From Deltaproteobacteria bacterium (GTDB lineage Bacteria; Desulfobacterota; Desulfarculia; Adiutricales; Adiutricaceae), in assembly GCA_031265205.1 (NCBI GenBank), contig JAISCZ010000130.1, positions 82,252-146,251 on the forward strand: a stretch of 64,000 nt of DNA. The letters run 5' to 3'. The notes below the pieces were generated by a model. The model searched no databases. It saw only the letters and a program-made list of their open reading frames with translations, and was not told where the DNA came from. Of the stretch, positions 61,465-64,000 are shown one piece after another. Position numbers and translations under genes: made by a program. Positions within the stretch are counted from its first letter, which is position 1, and every line of letters begins with the position of its first letter.

Positions 61465-61953
61465 CCCCTGTCAGCCTCAAGGGCTTCACGCCTTGTGACA
61501 AAGGGGTCTTCAGCCGATTCGGCGCCGGAGAGACGGTTGGAGGGAGCGCGGGACGAGGGCGTTGGAGGCGGACGCTTCCGTCGGGGGCCTAACGTTAAAT
61601 TCGCCTGGGGGCGGCGCGGGCTCGCCCACGCCCGTCGCCACTCGCGGGTCCGCCGGGAAAAGTCGGGCGGGGCCTTCCGATTTCTCCGGCCAGGCGCGGG
61701 AACGCGAAACTCTCGCCATCCTTGAGATTCCCCGCGCCACGCCGCGCCATGGGGCTTGGGGGCCGCCAAGTGGCTGGCTCAGGGGTCGTGAATTAAGCTT
61801 GAAAACCCCTCGCCGGCGGCTAGAAAGACAAAGCGGTAAATTGCCGTGGCGCTCCACTTCAGTTAGGGGCTTCCCCGGGGAACTCGTCGCGACGCTTGAC
61901 TTAAAGGGGGGGGGGCCTAATGGACGGAAGGCAATCGGAGACGGGCGGTCGCC

Positions 61954-62268
61954 CTAAAGCTCGACGCCGGTCCTTAAAATCTCATTTACGAAGGGATTGT
62001 CGGTATACAAGTCAGACGTCGAGAACGCCAGCGGCTCAAGCCACGCGTTGAAATCAATAGTCAAAACGAAAAGTTGTGTCGCGAACTTATATATTTCATC
62101 GTCCGACAATCCGTGGAAAAAGAACGCGACATCAACGTCACTCAATTCACGCGCCTCGCCCTTCGCGTATGAGCCAAATAAATACGCCCGCTCTATCGGC
62201 GTGACGGCCTTGGCGGCGGCGGCGTATCTTCTGGCTTCGGCTCTGACGGCTTCAATGTCCGCGGCCAC
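61954..62268 (-). CDS. MNT-type nucleotidyltransferase of a HEPN/MNT module
   Basis: A 104-residue minimal nucleotidyltransferase. AYLFGSYAKGEARELSDVDV carries the GS and D-x-D catalytic residues; DFNAWLEPLAF follows with the third acidic position. In HEPN/MNT pairs this protein usually neutralises the HEPN RNase by nucleotide addition. GTG 62268 stands 7 nt after AAGGAGG, a perfect ribosome binding site, and lies within the end of the HEPN frame. Confidence 0.8.
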   Translation of the reverse strand: MAADIEAVRAEARRYAAAAKAVTPIERAYLFGSYAKGEARELSDVDVAFFFHGLSDDEIYKFATQLFVLTIDFNAWLEPLAFSTSDLYTDNPFVNEILRTGVEL

Positions 62269-62648
62269 GCGAACGCCTCCTTGCTCAGATTCAACAATCT
62301 CAACGCTTCAGGACGCGTTGTCCGTAGGGATAGTAATTTTTTATAATCAGGATAGCGATTGTTAGCGGCGTGACGTGACGGCTCTCCGAAAAACTCCCAT
62401 GTTTCTTTGGTAATATGTATTTGTATCTTGTTCGCGATGGGCCTGATAAGCTTATCAATATTATGGGTAAAAGGAATAGAGCCGAAGTTAAAATACAGGC
62501 CAAACAAACCTTTCGCTAACTTTTCGAGCGACCGCTGGCGCGAAAAGATACCGTAAAACCAATGACCCGACGCGAAGCTGTCTTCCGCGAGTTCAAAATC
62601 GTCTCGGGCGTCTGTCAGCCAGCACTGATATTATTCTTCCGGTCCCAT
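62193..62648 (-). pseudogene. HEPN-domain protein gene with an in-frame TAA near its start
   Basis: From ATG 62648 the frame reads MGPEE, then TAA, then YQCWLTDARDDFELAEDSFA, continuing SGHWFYGIFSRQRSLEKLAK and THNIDKLIRPI, the HEPN pattern. Dropping the TAA triplet restores a normal HEPN start, so a 3-nt insertion is likely. The classical RNase R-x4-6-H motif is not obvious. The frame runs 76 nt into the MNT gene, longer than usual, and ends in a Pro-rich stretch. Without the first codons only a TTG at 62507 could begin translation, giving a truncated protein. Confidence 0.65.
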
Positions 62649-62994
62649 GAAACCCACCTGTCTGAATCGCGCCTTGGTCCGGGAGGACGGCGGCGGCTCT
62701 CTCGTAAATAAATCATAAACCTAAATAAGGACGCTCGCGAGCGTAACCGGCCTTGGGGCCCTTTCCCGCCGCCCTTGACAACCCCGGGAGGCTTTAGTAG
62801 ATTTAAAGGCGTTAAATATTTTTATTCGCTTTTCGCCCCCGTTCCCACAATGGCTCTTTTGGGCCAACCCCAGACTCATCAGCTAAACTGAAGGTTGAAG
62901 ACCCCTTTCCTCGGGATAGGGCCTTCAACTTTTTTTTTGGGGTTTAAGGCCCCTTTTTCACCTCTCGGCCGCGAGGCCCGCAAGGGAGTTCACG
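62649..62994. other. Leader region of metY
   Basis: No gene was seen. It holds the two overlapping hairpins described separately. No known riboswitch consensus could be matched by eye. Confidence 0.5.
62894..62953 (+). promoter_or_regulatory. Attenuator-like alternating hairpins before metY
   Basis: Hairpin A pairs GTTGAAG (62894-62900) with CTTCAAC (62923-62929), with CCC/GGG inside, followed by nine T: a terminator. Hairpin B pairs GGGCCTT (62919-62925) with AAGGCCC (62946-62952). They share bases and cannot form together, the layout of an attenuator or terminator-type riboswitch. What is sensed is unknown. Confidence 0.5.
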
Positions 62995-64000
62995 ATGTCC
63001 ACGCGTAAATACCACGTCGAAACTTTGGCTATCCACGCCGGGCAAAGCCCGGATCCCACCACTTTGGCCCGGGCCGTCCCGGTTTACCGCACCACGGCCT
63101 ATCTCTTTAAAAACAGCGAGCACGGCGCCAACCTCTTCGCCCTCAAAGAGTTGGGCAACATCTACGCCCGCCTCATGAACCCCACCAACGACGTTTTGGA
63201 AAAGCGCCTCGCCGAGCTCGAGGGCGGCGCCGCCGGACTCTCTTTGGCGAGCGGCACGGCGGCCACCTACTTCGCCGTCACCAATATCCTCAAGACCGGG
63301 GACGAACTCGTGAGCGCCGTCAACCTCTACGGCGGCACCTACACGATGTTTGACGCTATTTTGCCCCAGCAGAACAACATTAACGTCCGCTTCGCCCCGG
63401 TCAACGACTTTAAGGCCACCGAGGCCGCCATCAACTCCAAGACCCGCGCCATCTTCATTGAGACCATCGGCAACCCCGTCCTGGACGTGGCCGACGTCGA
63501 GGGTTACGCGGAATTGGCGAAGAAACATAAGCTGCCGCTCTTGGTCGATTCCACCTTCACCACCCCCGCCCTCCAGAGGCCCATCGAATACGGGGCCGAC
63601 GTGGTGATCCACTCCCTTTCCAAATGGATCGGGGGGCACGGGACGGGCATCGGGGGCCTGGTGGTCGACGCCGGCAAATTCGACTGGAAAGACGCTAAAT
63701 TCGCGATCTACAACGAGCCCGACCGCGGTTACCACGGGCTCCGCTTCGCCCACGACTTGGGCCCCCTGTCCCCCATCGCCTTCGCCCTAAGGCTTCGTAC
63801 CGTGGGCCTCCGCAACCAGGGCCCCACCCTGGCCCCGGACGCCGCCTGGCTCTTTTTGCAGGGCGTGGAGACCCTCCCCCTGCGCATGGCCCGCCACAGC
63901 GAAAACGCCTTAAAGACGGCCGAATTCCTGCGGAGCCACCCCAAGGTCTCCTGGATCCGCTATCCGGGCCTCCCCAAGGACCCGGCCTACCCTCTCGCCC
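62995..64000 (+). CDS. metY: O-acetylhomoserine sulfhydrylase MetY (partial, runs off the window)
   Basis: 335 codons are visible, with no stop before the window end. Fold type I PLP enzyme of the Cys/Met metabolism family: HVETLAIHAGQSPDPTT at the start, YARLMNPTNDVLEKRLAELE, LASGTAATYFAVTNIL, DSTFTTPALQRPIEYGADVV and HSLSKWIGGHGTGIGG, whose Lys binds PLP. The long insert with RFAHDLGPLSPIAFALRLR and the starting motif point to MetY (O-acetylhomoserine plus sulfide to homocysteine) rather than cystathionine synthase. AAGGGAG precedes the ATG. The attenuator-like leader suggests regulation by a methionine-related signal (inference). Confidence 0.92.
   Translation, partial: MSTRKYHVETLAIHAGQSPDPTTLARAVPVYRTTAYLFKNSEHGANLFALKELGNIYARLMNPTNDVLEKRLAELEGGAAGLSLASGTAATYFAVTNILKTGDELVSAVNLYGGTYTMFDAILPQQNNINVRFAPVNDFKATEAAINSKTRAIFIETIGNPVLDVADVEGYAELAKKHKLPLLVDSTFTTPALQRPIEYGADVVIHSLSKWIGGHGTGIGGLVVDAGKFDWKDAKFAIYNEPDRGYHGLRFAHDLGPLSPIAFALRLRTVGLRNQGPTLAPDAAWLFLQGVETLPLRMARHSENALKTAEFLRSHPKVSWIRYPGLPKDPAYPLA

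Larger units (their letters stand above)
60660..61953. other. Spacer, noncoding, with repeats
   Basis: AT-rich to about 60,830 (ATATATGATATATT near 60780 could belong to a promoter of the Panacea gene), GC-rich afterwards. It holds the second dispersed 37-bp element, an inverted copy of the GTGAACGGATACC word and a long hairpin at 61428-61464. No gene was recognised. Confidence 0.5.

Noticed and set aside
62944..63753. Long minus-strand frame opposite metY
   Set aside because: The plus strand encodes a full-length match to MetY; the opposite frame is a GC-codon shadow.

Overview
The window looks like a chromosomal piece of a GC-rich, flagellated Gram-negative bacterium of the Deltaproteobacteria/Desulfobacterota type. 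The case rests on a complete siroheme-to-heme (AhbABCD) pathway as in sulfate reducers, GG-N10-GC (sigma-54) promoter signatures in front of flgF and a type IV pilin gene, an NtrC/FlrC-type regulator, and a GDP-D-glycero-D-manno-heptose cluster. Long GC-rich spacers, minisatellites, tandem duplications and many broken genes suggest relaxed selection, as in a host-associated lineage. The taxonomic guess is inference.

Layout. 1-4.4 kb: effector-binding (GyrI-like) protein, TetR regulator, AlaC-type aminotransferase. 4.6-6.0 kb: an AbiEii-like nucleotidyltransferase module whose upstream gene is a collapsed tandem duplication. 6.0-12.4 kb: FlrC/FlrB-like two-component pair (kinase lacks its histidine), then flgF-flgG-flgA. 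13.3 kb: pilin. 14-21.6 kb: polytopic GT-C-like membrane proteins, including a 2.46-kb tandem duplication. 22.2-29 kb: minus-strand operon for GDP-heptose synthesis (gmhA, gmhB, hddA, hddC, transaldolase) with methyltransferases, a GtrA-like protein and a GT2 glycosyltransferase. 29.3-32.4 kb: tripeptidase-like M20 peptidase with a duplicated 3' scrap, and a pRiA4b ORF-3-like protein with a histone-like tail. 33.1-36.8 kb: ahbB / ahbC-ahbD-ahbA. 36.9-37.1 kb: tRNA-Val(CAC) and tRNA-Leu(GAG).

From just behind tRNA-Leu to about 51.5 kb lies an accessory region, much of it AT-richer: an AlbA_2-domain scrap, a Gabija-like OLD nuclease/UvrD helicase pair with the nuclease split by one in-frame TAA, a second AbiEii-like cluster (partner, active-looking NTase, degenerate NTase), an orphan MNT nucleotidyltransferase, an IS630-type transposase remnant, and two ParB-like proteins each accompanied by its own pair of perfect palindromes, with a duplicated pair of small unknown proteins between them.

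51.9-58.8 kb returns to core sequence: pstC-pstA-pstB-phoU-phoB-phoR and pstS, with candidate Pho boxes before pstC and pstS. 59.4-62.7 kb is again accessory: a broken Panacea-domain antitoxin with a broken membrane-protein partner, and a HEPN/MNT pair with a damaged HEPN gene. The window ends inside metY, whose leader holds two mutually exclusive hairpins. The most promising undescribed material is the AbiEii-like NTase/partner family with its conserved 29-nt overlap, and the ParB/palindrome/small-protein locus.
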